DNA of 64,000 nt from an uncultured Ectothiorhodospiraceae bacterium (lineage in GTDB: Bacteria; Pseudomonadota; Gammaproteobacteria; Nevskiales; Oceanococcaceae). Position numbers and translations under genes: made by a program. The DNA lies in contig CAKZQS010000045.1 of the NCBI GenBank assembly GCA_937141935.1, positions 62,001-126,000 on the forward strand, given 5' to 3'. The notes under the pieces are model-generated. The model searched no databases, had not been told where the DNA came from, and saw nothing but the letters and a program-made list of their open reading frames with translations. Numbering within the stretch: position 1 is the stretch's first letter; every line of letters starts with the position of its first letter. Shown here in pieces: positions 37,493 to 45,428 of this stretch.

Positions 37493-38603
37493 GCCCCACA
37501 GCTTCGCCGCGCGCGTGCTGGCCTGGCATGCCCGCCATGGCCGCCACGACCTGCCCTGGCAGCAGCCGCGCACGCCCTACCGGGTGTGGCTCTCCGAGGT
37601 GATGCTGCAGCAGACCACCGTGGCCGCCGTCATCCCCTATTTCCACCGCTTCGTCGCCCGCTTCCCCGACCTGGCCAGCCTGGCCGCCGCCGAGCTCGAC
37701 GAGGTGCTGGGCCTGTGGCAGGGGCTGGGCTATTACGCCCGCGCCCGCAACCTGCACGCCTGCGCACGGCGCGTGCAGGCCGAACACGGCGGCGAACTCC
37801 CCGCCAGCCGCGAGCAGTTGCAGGCCCTGCCCGGCATTGGCCGCAGCACCGCGGCCGCCATCTGCGCGCAGGCCCACGGCCAGCGCGAGGCGATACTGGA
37901 TGCCAACGTGCGCCGCCTGCTGGCGCGGCACAGCGGCGAGCGCGAGTGGCCCGGCGCCAGCGCCGCGCAAAAGCGGCTGTGGGCGCAGGCCGAGGCGCGG
38001 CTGCCGCAAGCCGCGCTGCCCGACTACACCCAGGGCGTTATGGATCTGGGCGCGCAGGTCTGCAAAGCCCGCCAACCCGAGTGCCCGGCCTGCCCCGTGC
38101 GCGAGGACTGCGCGGCGCTGGCCCAGGGCCTGACCGCCAGCATCCCCGCCCCGGCGCCCAAAAAATCCCGGCCGCGGCCGCAGCGGCACTGCCGCATGTG
38201 GGTGCACCGCCGCGCCGACGGGGCCATCTGGCTGCAGCGCCGGCCGGAACAGGGACTGTGGGGCGGGCTATGGAGCCTGCCCCAGTCGCCACCGCGGGAT
38301 GTGTCGCCGCCGGGCGATGTCCCCCAGCCGGGCGAAGTCGGCGCGGCCGCCAGCACGCCGGCGGAAGCGGCGCCCGAAGCCGCGGCGGACCAAGGCGCGC
38401 CGCTGCCGCCACTGCGCCACGGCTTTACCCACTTCGACCTGGAAATCCAGCCCTGGCTGGTTGAGGACACGCCGGCGGATGCCGTCGCCGAACCCGCCGC
38501 CGTCTACACCCAGGCCGGCGGCCGCTGGGTGGCGCCGGCCGAGCTGAGCGATTACGGCCTGCCCACCGCCGTGCGCAAGATTCTGGCAACCTTGCCCGCA
38601 TGA
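37482..38603 (+). CDS. mutY: A/G-specific adenine glycosylase MutY
   Basis: 373 residues from TTG at 37482, chosen because the conserved SFAARVLAWHARHGRHDLPW must be included and no ATG or GTG lies between it and the upstream gene. Catalytic Glu in WLSEVMLQQTTV, helix-hairpin-helix LPGIGRSTAAAI, catalytic Asp in GVMDLGAQVC and the iron-sulfur cluster C-x6-C-x2-C-x5-C (CKARQPECPACPVREDC) are all present. The C-terminal NUDIX-like 8-oxoG recognition domain is interrupted by a Pro/Ala-rich insertion (about residues 270-305). MutY removes adenine opposite 8-oxoguanine. It overlaps the previous gene by 11 bases and yggX by 4. Confidence 0.93.
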   Translation: MTAKPHSFAARVLAWHARHGRHDLPWQQPRTPYRVWLSEVMLQQTTVAAVIPYFHRFVARFPDLASLAAAELDEVLGLWQGLGYYARARNLHACARRVQAEHGGELPASREQLQALPGIGRSTAAAICAQAHGQREAILDANVRRLLARHSGEREWPGASAAQKRLWAQAEARLPQAALPDYTQGVMDLGAQVCKARQPECPACPVREDCAALAQGLTASIPAPAPKKSRPRPQRHCRMWVHRRADGAIWLQRRPEQGLWGGLWSLPQSPPRDVSPPGDVPQPGEVGAAASTPAEAAPEAAADQGAPLPPLRHGFTHFDLEIQPWLVEDTPADAVAEPAAVYTQAGGRWVAPAELSDYGLPTAVRKILATLPA

Positions 38604-38896
38604 GCGACGCCCCCCGTACCGTGCACTGCGCCAAGCTCGGCGCCGAACTCCCCGGCCTGCCCAAGCCCCCGATGCCCGGCCCGCTGGGCCAGCGGGTATT
38701 CGACGAGGTTTCGCAGCAGGCCTGGCAGCAATGGCTGGAGCACCAGACCCGGCTGATCAACGAATACCGCCTGGTGCTCGCCAAGCCCGACGCCCGCGCC
38801 TTTTTGCGCGAGGAGATGGAGAAATTCCTCTTCACCGGCGGCGAGCTGACCCAAACCGGCTACACCCCGCCCGCCAACCCGGGCAGCGAGGCTTAA
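38600..38896 (+). CDS. yggX: Fe(2+)-trafficking / oxidative damage protection protein YggX
   Basis: 98 residues, start overlapping the mutY stop (ATGA). RTVHCAKLGAELPGLPKPPM, GQRVFDEVSQQAWQQWLEHQ, LINEYRL and REEMEKFLF are the family consensus, including the conserved Cys. YggX protects iron-sulfur proteins such as MutY from oxidation, which explains the conserved mutY-yggX pairing. Confidence 0.95.
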   Translation: MSDAPRTVHCAKLGAELPGLPKPPMPGPLGQRVFDEVSQQAWQQWLEHQTRLINEYRLVLAKPDARAFLREEMEKFLFTGGELTQTGYTPPANPGSEA

Positions 38897-38939
38897 GCGC
38901 CCCCCCGCGCCCGCAAGCCCGCAAGCCCGCGCGCAGGGC

Positions 38940-38968
38940 TTGACGCTGGCCCGCCCTTGCCGTCTAAT
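38940..38968 (+). promoter_or_regulatory. promoter of the tRNA-Phe gene
   Basis: TTGACG (38940-38945), a 17-base spacer and TCTAAT (38963-38968; TAATAC is an overlapping alternative) are followed by a GC-rich discriminator GCGGC, as expected for stable-RNA promoters. It lies 72 bases before the tRNA. Confidence 0.65.
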
Positions 38969-39040
38969 ACGCGGCTTGCTGCGCAACGCAGCACAGGCCC
39001 TCAAGGCCGCGGCCCTGCCACCGGCAGCGCCCACGCGGAT

Positions 39041-39116
39041 GGCCAGGTAGCTCAGTTGGTAGAGCAGGGGATTGAAAATCCCCGTGTCGGCGGTTCGATT
39101 CCGTCCCTGGCCACCA
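39041..39116 (+). tRNA. tRNA-Phe (anticodon GAA)
   Basis: 76 bases with encoded CCA. The acceptor stem GGCCAGG/CCTGGCC is perfect, the D arm contains AGCTCAGTTGGTAGAGC, and the anticodon stem GGGGA/TCCCC carries loop TTGAAAA with GAA at 39074-39076. The T arm has GGTTCGATTCC. The gene is intact and lies at the left border of the AT-rich insertion at 39.1-41.6 kb. Confidence 0.97.
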
Positions 39117-39574
39117 TTTCGACCTTCCCGCCGGTTTGGTTGCCCCTCAAGACATAACTTTTCCGCTTCGGAAGCGATCCGCCCGTGCTCGCGGGTGGCA
39201 GTTAGGTGTCTGCCGCAGCCAACTAGCGCGAGGGAGGCACGCATGTGCGGTTGTCGACCTCGCGGGCACGAACAAAAACCCGACAGCGCCCGCCAAGGGC
39301 CGCCGATGTCATGCTTCGCAGCAGCACTCGCGAGCGGCGCAGGGCCGAGCCGCATCGCCTCCAGCACCCTAGACCGCACTCGACCCTTCTCAGACTTTCT
39401 AGTGTGGTGCTCCGTGAGGTGCCCGTCCTCGATCGCGGACATTCACAAATTATGCTGCTGTACCATCGTCAGGATCAGAGTACCGCCTTGCTCCGTATAT
39501 CGCAGACCGCGGACCCACGCCTCCATGTTGGCCCGGCTAGCGAATCACAGCTTGAATTGAGGGAAGCTTAGGCC
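39117..39574. other. gene-free left flank of the foreign segment
   Basis: About 460 bases between the tRNA-Phe and the ATPase gene. Short reading frames occur on both strands, but none has a ribosome binding site or recognisable family. Composition falls from host-like to AT-richer across it. No integrase or transposase remnant and no clear promoter were seen. A GAGGGAAG ribosome binding site for the ATPase lies at its right end (39559-39566). Confidence 0.5.
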
Positions 39575-40888
39575 ATGTTGAAGTCGATTCGGCTGATAAA
39601 TTTTAAAAGTTACCGAGCAGCCACTCTGGAGTTGGCTCCTCTTACCTTCCTAATTGGCCCCAATGCATCGGGCAAAAGCAACGCGCTGGAGGCAATTCGA
39701 CTGCTGAATTGGCTCGCCAAGGGCAAGCGGCTTGACGACATCGCAAAGGACATTCAAGGAGGGGATACTGTTGTCCGTGGACTGGCTCGAGACCTGTTCC
39801 GCGATTCCGATCAACCAATGCAGCTCGAGGCGCACTTAAGGGATGCACCGGACGGTTGGTGCGACTTTTCGATAGGTATTTCCCAATTCTCTGAAAGGCT
39901 AGTAGTCTCGAGTGAGCAAATCACTCAGCCCAGTCAGAATGTTCCGCTCTACCAAATTGACAGCGAGCCCAAGCAACATACTGACGAGATCAGTGTTGCT
40001 TACAACAATTTTCGTCGTGGCCGGAACAAGCCCCACATTCCTTGCTCCAATAGACAAGCCGTTTTCTATCAACTGGAAACTCCAGGTCGTTTTCAAAAGG
40101 CCCACGCCGAGACTCAAATTATAATTCCGAAAGTCACGCGCTCGCTGCGAGAAACACTTAGGGGCATAGTTTTCTTAGATCCCCGACCAGCCCAAATGAG
40201 AGACTACGTCTACGCCGGCGATAAGGAGCTAAACGAGTCAGGCAATAACCTTTCAGCCGTGCTTTACCAGCTTTGTCGCGACGACAGCAGTAAAAAGGAC
40301 CTACTCGCGTTTATAAGATCACTTCCAGAGCAAGACATTACTGATATTCAGTTCATTGAAACTGAGCGCAATGATGTGATGGTGCGAATCGAGGAGACTT
40401 TCGGCGACAGGAAATGTCTCGTAGATGCTCCTCTGCTCTCAGACGGCACACTGAGGGTCTTGGCCGTTGGAGCAGCACTTATGTCTGCGCCCGAAGGATC
40501 TCTTATAGTCATCGAAGAGGTAGACAACGGCGTTCATCCAAGTCGCGCGGACGTATTGGTGAAGCAGATTCGCGACGTGGCTTCCGCCCGGAAGCTACGA
40601 GTTATGCTTACCTCGCACAATCCAGCGTTGCTAGATGCCCTGCCGAACACTAGCTTGGGAGATGTCCTTTGTTGCTACCGGGATCCCGACGTCGGTGATA
40701 GCCGTCTCGTGCGTCTTGGAGACCTGGAGCGTTACAGTGAGCTAGTAGCTCAAGGTCCCTTAGGGCAGTTGATGACTCGAAAAGTCCTTGAGCGATTCCT
40801 GAAAGACAAGAGCACAACTGAGGAAAGGCGGGCGCTCGCGAAGGAGTGGCTGAGGTCGTTAAAGAAAGAGGCGGTATCTGGAGGATGA
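39575..40888 (+). CDS. AAA_21/ABC-type ATPase of a putative defence pair
   Basis: 437 residues. Begins MLKSIRLINFKSYR, typical of SMC/RecF/OLD-type ATPases. Walker A IGPNASGKSN at about 27-36, ABC-like signature LLSDGTLRVLAVGAAL at about 287-302, Walker B LIVIEEVDNGVHPS at about 310-323 and H-switch LTSHNPALLDAL near 346. The middle (about 90-230) is the variable insertion seen in AAA15/AAA21 proteins of defence systems. No C-terminal Toprim domain follows, unlike OLD nucleases. Codons such as ATA, TTA and AGA are frequent, unlike the rest of the window, so it is a recent import. Its stop overlaps the start of the PIN-like gene (ATGA). I infer that it senses a trigger and controls that nuclease. 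Confidence 0.85.
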   Translation: MLKSIRLINFKSYRAATLELAPLTFLIGPNASGKSNALEAIRLLNWLAKGKRLDDIAKDIQGGDTVVRGLARDLFRDSDQPMQLEAHLRDAPDGWCDFSIGISQFSERLVVSSEQITQPSQNVPLYQIDSEPKQHTDEISVAYNNFRRGRNKPHIPCSNRQAVFYQLETPGRFQKAHAETQIIIPKVTRSLRETLRGIVFLDPRPAQMRDYVYAGDKELNESGNNLSAVLYQLCRDDSSKKDLLAFIRSLPEQDITDIQFIETERNDVMVRIEETFGDRKCLVDAPLLSDGTLRVLAVGAALMSAPEGSLIVIEEVDNGVHPSRADVLVKQIRDVASARKLRVMLTSHNPALLDALPNTSLGDVLCCYRDPDVGDSRLVRLGDLERYSELVAQGPLGQLMTRKVLERFLKDKSTTEERRALAKEWLRSLKKEAVSGG

Positions 40889-41346
40889 CTTCGATTTGTC
40901 TGATTGATACGTCCGTATTCGTCGAGCTTCTAAAAGTTCCAGTCAAGTCTACCCGTCACATAGAGGCAGTTGACTTGCTGGAACAAAAAATAATTGGCTC
41001 GGAACAAATCTTTCTTCCTATGGCCACAGTTATAGAGACTGGAAATCACATAGGTCAAAATGGAGATGGCCGGCAAAGACGACATTGTGCAGAATTATTT
41101 GTGCAGCAGGTGCGAGCAGCACTGAAAGGAGAAAGTCCCTTCAAACCAGTTAGCTTTTTGAAAGCTGAAGCATTCGAAGCTTGGCTGGAGGAGTTCTCTG
41201 AGCACGCCACCCGAGGTGGAGGGCTCGGCGATCTATCTATCATCCACGATTGGCGTCGGCTTTGCGCTCAGAACCATGGTCGCCGTGTTTACATTTGGAG
41301 CTTCGATCAATATTTGACAGCTTACGACCGAGCCCCATTAGTCTGA
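40885..41346 (+). CDS. PIN-like nuclease, putative effector of the ATPase
   Basis: 153 residues; ATG at 40885 lies 1 base after TCTGGAGG and inside the ATPase stop. The N-terminal strand ICLIDTSVFVELLK has the PIN first-acid motif DTS (Asp about 7); the second acid is probably Glu in ATVIETGNHI (about 50). The third site is in GGGLGDLSIIHDW (about 115-121) and the fourth in IWSFDQYLTAYD (about 138). The order D-E-D-D matches the metal-dependent RNase site of PIN domains such as VapC toxins. No VapB-like antitoxin accompanies it; the ATPase is the only partner. The longer reading from 40846 would overlap the ATPase by 43 bases and lacks a ribosome binding site. Foreign codon use as in its partner. 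Confidence 0.7.
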   Translation: MTSICLIDTSVFVELLKVPVKSTRHIEAVDLLEQKIIGSEQIFLPMATVIETGNHIGQNGDGRQRRHCAELFVQQVRAALKGESPFKPVSFLKAEAFEAWLEEFSEHATRGGGLGDLSIIHDWRRLCAQNHGRRVYIWSFDQYLTAYDRAPLV

Positions 41347-41591
41347 ATTCAGGTGCCGCTTTTAGGCATCCGCGACGTTCAGCAGGGGAGTCGACCTTTG
41401 GCCTATAGCTGTCGAAGCCTGAAAGTGCCTATCCGGCCGCCTTGCGTCTACAGCGCGGTCCCGCCAGAACAATTTCCGAGCCATCTCAGACGTTCTGGTA
41501 GCTTCGTCCGCGCTGCGAATTTTGCGCCAAGGCTGAGGATCGGCGCGCCGCATTCGCCACCCGCCGAAGCGAAACCCGACCAGAACCACCC
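41347..41591. other. gene-free right flank of the foreign segment
   Basis: About 245 bases in which composition returns to host-like. No gene seen. I looked for a second copy of the tRNA-Phe 3' end (such as TTCGATTCCGTCCCTGG) as an attachment-site repeat and saw none. Confidence 0.45.
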
Positions 41592-42185
41592 ATGTACACC
41601 CCAACGCACTTCCGGCAAACGGACCGGGCCACGATTGACGCCTTCATCCACGACAACGGCTTTGGCGCCCTGATTTCGGTGGTTGGCGGCGAGGTGTCGG
41701 CGAGCCACCTGCCCTTTCTTTACGACGCCAACCAGGGGCTGCTGCTGGGCCACCTGGCGCGGGTGAACTCGCAGTGGCAGACGCTGGGCAGGGCGACGGA
41801 CGTGCGTGTGATCCTGCAGGGCCCGCACGCCTATGTGTCGCCGACCTGGTATGCCAAAGCCAGCGTGCCCACCTGGAACTATGCCGCGGTGCACATCCGC
41901 GGACGGGCGGAGGTGTTCGACGAGCCGCAGCGGCTGCATGCGCTGGTCGAGGCGCTGAGCCAGAAATACGAGGCCGGCAGCGAGGCGCCCTGGGGCGGCG
42001 CTTACAATCGGCGGATGCTCGAACAGATCGTGGGCGTGAGTATCCGTATCGAAGATATTGAGGCGAGCTTCAAGCTGAGCCAGAACAAGAGCCGCGTGGA
42101 CCGCGAAAGGGTGGCGCGCGAACTACGCCGGCCGGCGCCCTCCGAGGCGCAGCGGGTGGCCGACCTGATGGATGCGCAGCCATGA
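41592..42185 (+). CDS. FMN-binding negative transcriptional regulator family (PaiB-like)
   Basis: 197 residues. The family hallmarks are all visible: MYTPTHFRQTD start, ASHLPFLYD, GHLARVNSQW, GPHAYVSPTWYAKASVPTWN and the terminal ASFKLSQNKS. It has a split-barrel flavin-binding fold. Bacillus PaiB represses sporulation and protease genes, but most relatives are uncharacterised and may be FMN/haem-binding enzymes. It begins a run of three genes with 4-base ATGA overlaps. Confidence 0.88.
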   Translation: MYTPTHFRQTDRATIDAFIHDNGFGALISVVGGEVSASHLPFLYDANQGLLLGHLARVNSQWQTLGRATDVRVILQGPHAYVSPTWYAKASVPTWNYAAVHIRGRAEVFDEPQRLHALVEALSQKYEAGSEAPWGGAYNRRMLEQIVGVSIRIEDIEASFKLSQNKSRVDRERVARELRRPAPSEAQRVADLMDAQP

Positions 42186-42619
42186 GCCGCTGGCTGGGGC
42201 CGGCCTTCGTGGTGGCCGGGCTGGTCAATATCCTGGGCATGCTGCTGGTCTCGCGTGGCTTTAGCAACGAGCTGCTGGCGCAGGCGCAGCCGCAGGTGTT
42301 CTCGCCCTTTGGGCAGGCCATGATCTGCGTGTGGGGCCTGGCGTACATCGCCGTGGCGCGGGCCTGGCAGGCGCTGCCCTGGCTGTGCCTGGTGTTCTTT
42401 GTTGAAAAGATGGCCTATGTCGGCGCCTGGGTCTGGTGGTGGTGGGCATCCGCCGAGCGCTTTGCGCCGATCTTCGAGCAGGACCGGCTGACGGGGCTGT
42501 TCATGGCCGGTTATGGGCCGAATGACCTCGCCTTTGCCCTGGTCTTTCTTTGCGCCTTCGTGCTGGCGCGGCGCCAACACAAAGCCGGCCCGCAATCAGG
42601 CCGGATGCAAGCGCCATGA
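42182..42619 (+). CDS. hypothetical integral membrane protein
   Basis: 145 residues with four hydrophobic segments (AFVVAGLVNILGMLLV; MICVWGLAYIAVA; WLCLVFFVEKMAYVGAWVWW; DLAFALVFLCAFVLA). Family not recognised. Overlaps both neighbours by ATGA, so it is cotranslated with the PaiB-like gene and the next membrane protein. Confidence 0.7.
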   Translation: MSRWLGPAFVVAGLVNILGMLLVSRGFSNELLAQAQPQVFSPFGQAMICVWGLAYIAVARAWQALPWLCLVFFVEKMAYVGAWVWWWWASAERFAPIFEQDRLTGLFMAGYGPNDLAFALVFLCAFVLARRQHKAGPQSGRMQAP

Positions 42620-42894
42620 AAGACACGCTGCGCGCCCTGTTCTCGCCGATCCTGTCGCGCTTCGAGGCCGGCGACGAGCCCTATAACTACCAGCCTTCGC
42701 ACCGCACGATTCTCAAAGCGGTCGGGGCGCTGTTTTTGCTGCTGTCGCTGGTCTGCCTGCATGGCGCGCGCGTCACGGGGCAGCCGGGCGCCTGGCTGCC
42801 CTTTGTGATCTTCTTTGCCGCCGCACTGGTCTGCGGCGTGGTGGGCCTGCTGGGCAACGACCGGGCGGTGGCCAAGATCTGGGGCAACCGCTGA
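42616..42894 (+). CDS. small hypothetical membrane protein
   Basis: 92 residues. A short amphipathic N-terminus (ALFSPILSRFEAGDEPYNYQ) and two membrane segments (AVGALFLLLSLVCLHGA and LPFVIFFAAALVCGVVGLLG). Not recognised. Last of three overlapping genes; ATG lies inside the previous stop. Confidence 0.65.
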   Translation: MKDTLRALFSPILSRFEAGDEPYNYQPSHRTILKAVGALFLLLSLVCLHGARVTGQPGAWLPFVIFFAAALVCGVVGLLGNDRAVAKIWGNR

Positions 42895-43049
42895 TGCGGC
42901 GCGCGGCCGCCAGCTAGGGCGCCCCCGCGACGGGCGCCCTGCCGGCGCGCACCCGCGCTGTGCTCAAGCGGCACTGGCCGCCCACACCCGTGGCCCGGCG
43001 TTGATGGCACCATGCGAAACATGCCTTCGCGCCGCCCAAGGAGCCGCGT

Positions 43050-44153
43050 GTGATCGGAGATCGCTCGGTTACGGTCTACACCGACGACCTGATGCTGGGC
43101 CACAACCCCGAGGTCGACCTGCCCTTCGTGCCGAGCCGGGTCGAAAAGCGTGTCCGCGCCATCCTGCAGAAGCTCGACTTCAAGTGGAGTTACCCGGAGC
43201 ACCCAGGCCGGCTGAAGGCCATCCGCGAGCATCTGGACAAGCACCCGATTCCGGGCCTGCGTTTTGCCACCGGCGAAGCGGCCACCTACGAGCAACTGGG
43301 ACGGGTCCACACCACGGCCTACCTCGATCACATCTTTTCGCTGGCCGGCAAACGCGCCTGGCTGGACCGCGACACCACGGCGGTTTCGCCGGACAGCATC
43401 CAGGCCGCCACCGCGGCGGCGGGCCAGGCCATTGCCGCCGTCGAGTGCGTGGTGCGGGGCGAGTCGCAAAGTGCCTTTGCCCTGGTGCGCCCGCCCGGCC
43501 ACCACGCCGAGCCGGTGCGCGCACGCGGCTTTTGCCTGCTGAACAACGTGGCCGTGGCCGCCGCGCACGCGCAGGCCAAGTTGGGCTGCGAGCGCATCCT
43601 GATCGTGGACTGGGACGCGCACCACGGCAACGGCACGCAGGAAATCTTCTGGGCCGACCCGGACGTGCTGTTTTTCGACACCCATTGCGCCGCCCCCTTC
43701 TACCCCGGCTCGGGGCTGCTGCAGGAGGTCGGCGAGGGGCTGGGCGAGGGCTACACGATCAACGTGCCGCTGCCGGAGTCGGCGGGCGATGTGGCCTTCG
43801 AGAAGGCCTTTCGCGAGATCTTGCAGCCGGCCGCGGCGCACTTCGAACCCGACCTGGTGCTGGTCTCGGCCGGCTTCGACCCGCACCGCAACGACATGGC
43901 GCTGAACCTGAGCTACGACGGCTTCAAGGCCATCACCCGCATCGTGCAGGACATCGCCGACACCCACTGCGGCGGCTGCCTGGCGCTGGTGCTGGAGGGC
44001 GGGTACAACCTGACCTCACTGGCCCGCGGCGTGCACGCGGTGCTGGAGGTGCTGGCCGGCGGCGAAGCGCCGGCGGTGTATGCCGCCGGCGTGCCGGAGG
44101 TGGCCGACGCCGTGGCGTTCCACCGCGACGCCTTCACCACCGACCCGCCCTGA
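43050..44153 (+). CDS. histone deacetylase family amidohydrolase
   Basis: 367 residues, GTG start at 43050 with CCAAGGAG 6 bases upstream. Class II HDAC/acetylpolyamine amidohydrolase motifs: VRPPGHHAEP with the charge-relay histidines (about 148-154), IVDWDAHHGNGTQ with zinc Asp and His (about 186-197), VSAGFDPHRND with the second zinc Asp (about 272) and LVLEGGYNL. All catalytic residues are present. In bacteria such enzymes deacetylate acetylpolyamines or small amides; a protein substrate is also possible. Single gene. Confidence 0.9.
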   Translation: MIGDRSVTVYTDDLMLGHNPEVDLPFVPSRVEKRVRAILQKLDFKWSYPEHPGRLKAIREHLDKHPIPGLRFATGEAATYEQLGRVHTTAYLDHIFSLAGKRAWLDRDTTAVSPDSIQAATAAAGQAIAAVECVVRGESQSAFALVRPPGHHAEPVRARGFCLLNNVAVAAAHAQAKLGCERILIVDWDAHHGNGTQEIFWADPDVLFFDTHCAAPFYPGSGLLQEVGEGLGEGYTINVPLPESAGDVAFEKAFREILQPAAAHFEPDLVLVSAGFDPHRNDMALNLSYDGFKAITRIVQDIADTHCGGCLALVLEGGYNLTSLARGVHAVLEVLAGGEAPAVYAAGVPEVADAVAFHRDAFTTDPP

Positions 44154-44219
44154 GGCCCGGCCGGCGGCGGCGCTAGGCGCGCGGCGCCCCCGCCCCTACT
44201 CCGGCGCTTGGCCCCGCCC

Positions 44220-45149
44220 CTACTCCGCCCCGGCCCCGGCCCCGGCCCCGGCCGCCAGGGGCCGCCGGCTGAAGATTCCGACAATGGGCGTGCCATGCGC
44301 GCGCAGTATCGGCTCGATTTCGCGGTGCAGCGCGTGGTAGCGGTAGAAGGGCACCCGCGGGAACAGGTGGTGCACCGAGTGCAGGTTCTGGCCCAGCCAG
44401 AACCACTCGAAGGGCTTCATCCAGCGCGGCATGATCAGGCTGTTGGTGTTTTGGTAGCGGGCCGGGTTTTCGTAGGGGATGTGCGGCCGGTAGGCGAACC
44501 AATAGGCTGTGAACAGCCCGCCGAGCAAATAGCCCAGCAGCACTACCACCATCGCGCCCGCCAGCGTGGCGGCGGCCGCCTGCGCCAGCAGGGCAATCAC
44601 CGCCACGCGCCAGCCCAGCGACAGCGCCAGCTCCAGCAGGTAAATGCCACGCTCGCGCGGCGTGGCCTTGGGCCAGTAGTGCCGGGCGAAAAAGCTGTTC
44701 TGCACCCACAAAAACTGGAACAGCGCGCAAAAGGCCTTGAGCGGGCCGCGGCCGAAGTTGCTGACGACGTAGTCCGGGTCCTTGTCCGGCTGGTTGGTGT
44801 GGCGGTGGTGGGTGAAGTGCTCGACGGTGTGCGAGGCATAGGGCACCGCGATGATCGGCGCCACCAGGTAGCCGCACACATCGTTCAGCCAGCGCAGTCC
44901 CTCGCGGCCGCCGTGGATGTTGCCGTGGGCGGCCTCGTGCAGCGGCGTATAGGACATATAGGTCAGCGCCGCCACCAGCAGCGTGGCCGCCCACACCGGC
45001 AGCAGCCCCTGCGCGTACAGCCACAGCGTGGCCGCCAGCGCGACCAGCACGCCGCCGGTCAGCAGCACGGTGGGCCAGGCCACGTGGTTCATATGCCGCT
45101 TGGCGGCCTGGATGGCCTGCGTGTTCAGGGCTTGGAGGTCGGCGCTCAT
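44220..45149 (-). CDS. fatty acid desaturase family protein
   Basis: 309 residues from the ATG at 45149. The three histidine boxes of membrane di-iron enzymes are present: HEAAHGNIHGG (about 71), THHRHTNQPDKD (about 112) and HSVHHLFPRV (about 258). Four or so membrane segments lie between them. Spacing fits acyl-lipid desaturases and CrtR-type carotenoid hydroxylases; which of these cannot be decided. The C-terminus AGAGAGAGAE is read from a CCCCGG hexamer tract at 44227-44253, another example of repeat-derived tails. Confidence 0.85.
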   Translation of the reverse strand: MSADLQALNTQAIQAAKRHMNHVAWPTVLLTGGVLVALAATLWLYAQGLLPVWAATLLVAALTYMSYTPLHEAAHGNIHGGREGLRWLNDVCGYLVAPIIAVPYASHTVEHFTHHRHTNQPDKDPDYVVSNFGRGPLKAFCALFQFLWVQNSFFARHYWPKATPRERGIYLLELALSLGWRVAVIALLAQAAAATLAGAMVVVLLGYLLGGLFTAYWFAYRPHIPYENPARYQNTNSLIMPRWMKPFEWFWLGQNLHSVHHLFPRVPFYRYHALHREIEPILRAHGTPIVGIFSRRPLAAGAGAGAGAE

Positions 45150-45428
45150 CGCGGACTCCTGATGGGGGATGCAACACACAATAAGGCTGCACCAGTGTGG
45201 CGCACAGGGCCGCCGCGGCCAGCCTGAGGGCATTTGCGGCCACGCGGAATTCGCACCTAGCGTCGGCAATCAGGCGGCGCGACCAGGCCGCCACCGCGCC
45301 GAAAAGGCCCGTGTTGCCGGGCGCGCGGCCGATGGCCTAAGAATTTACGAAAGATGGCAAAGAGCTTGCGTGCGAGGATGGTCATGTCGGCATCTCCCCC
45401 CCTGCCGGCACTGTCCTGGAGCACTCCC

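Noticed and set aside
39117-39574. Short frames such as those at 39072-39560 and 39245-39571 as genes of the insert.
   Set aside because: They begin inside the tRNA or lack ribosome binding sites, and their sequences show no family resemblance.
40885-41346. Reading the small protein as a VapC toxin of a VapBC pair.
   Set aside because: No VapB-like antitoxin precedes it; its only partner is the overlapping ATPase, so an ordinary toxin-antitoxin module does not fit.
41347-41591. An attachment-site repeat of the tRNA-Phe 3' end.
   Set aside because: No stretch matching the tRNA T arm or acceptor stem was found by eye; an imperfect copy cannot be excluded without a search.
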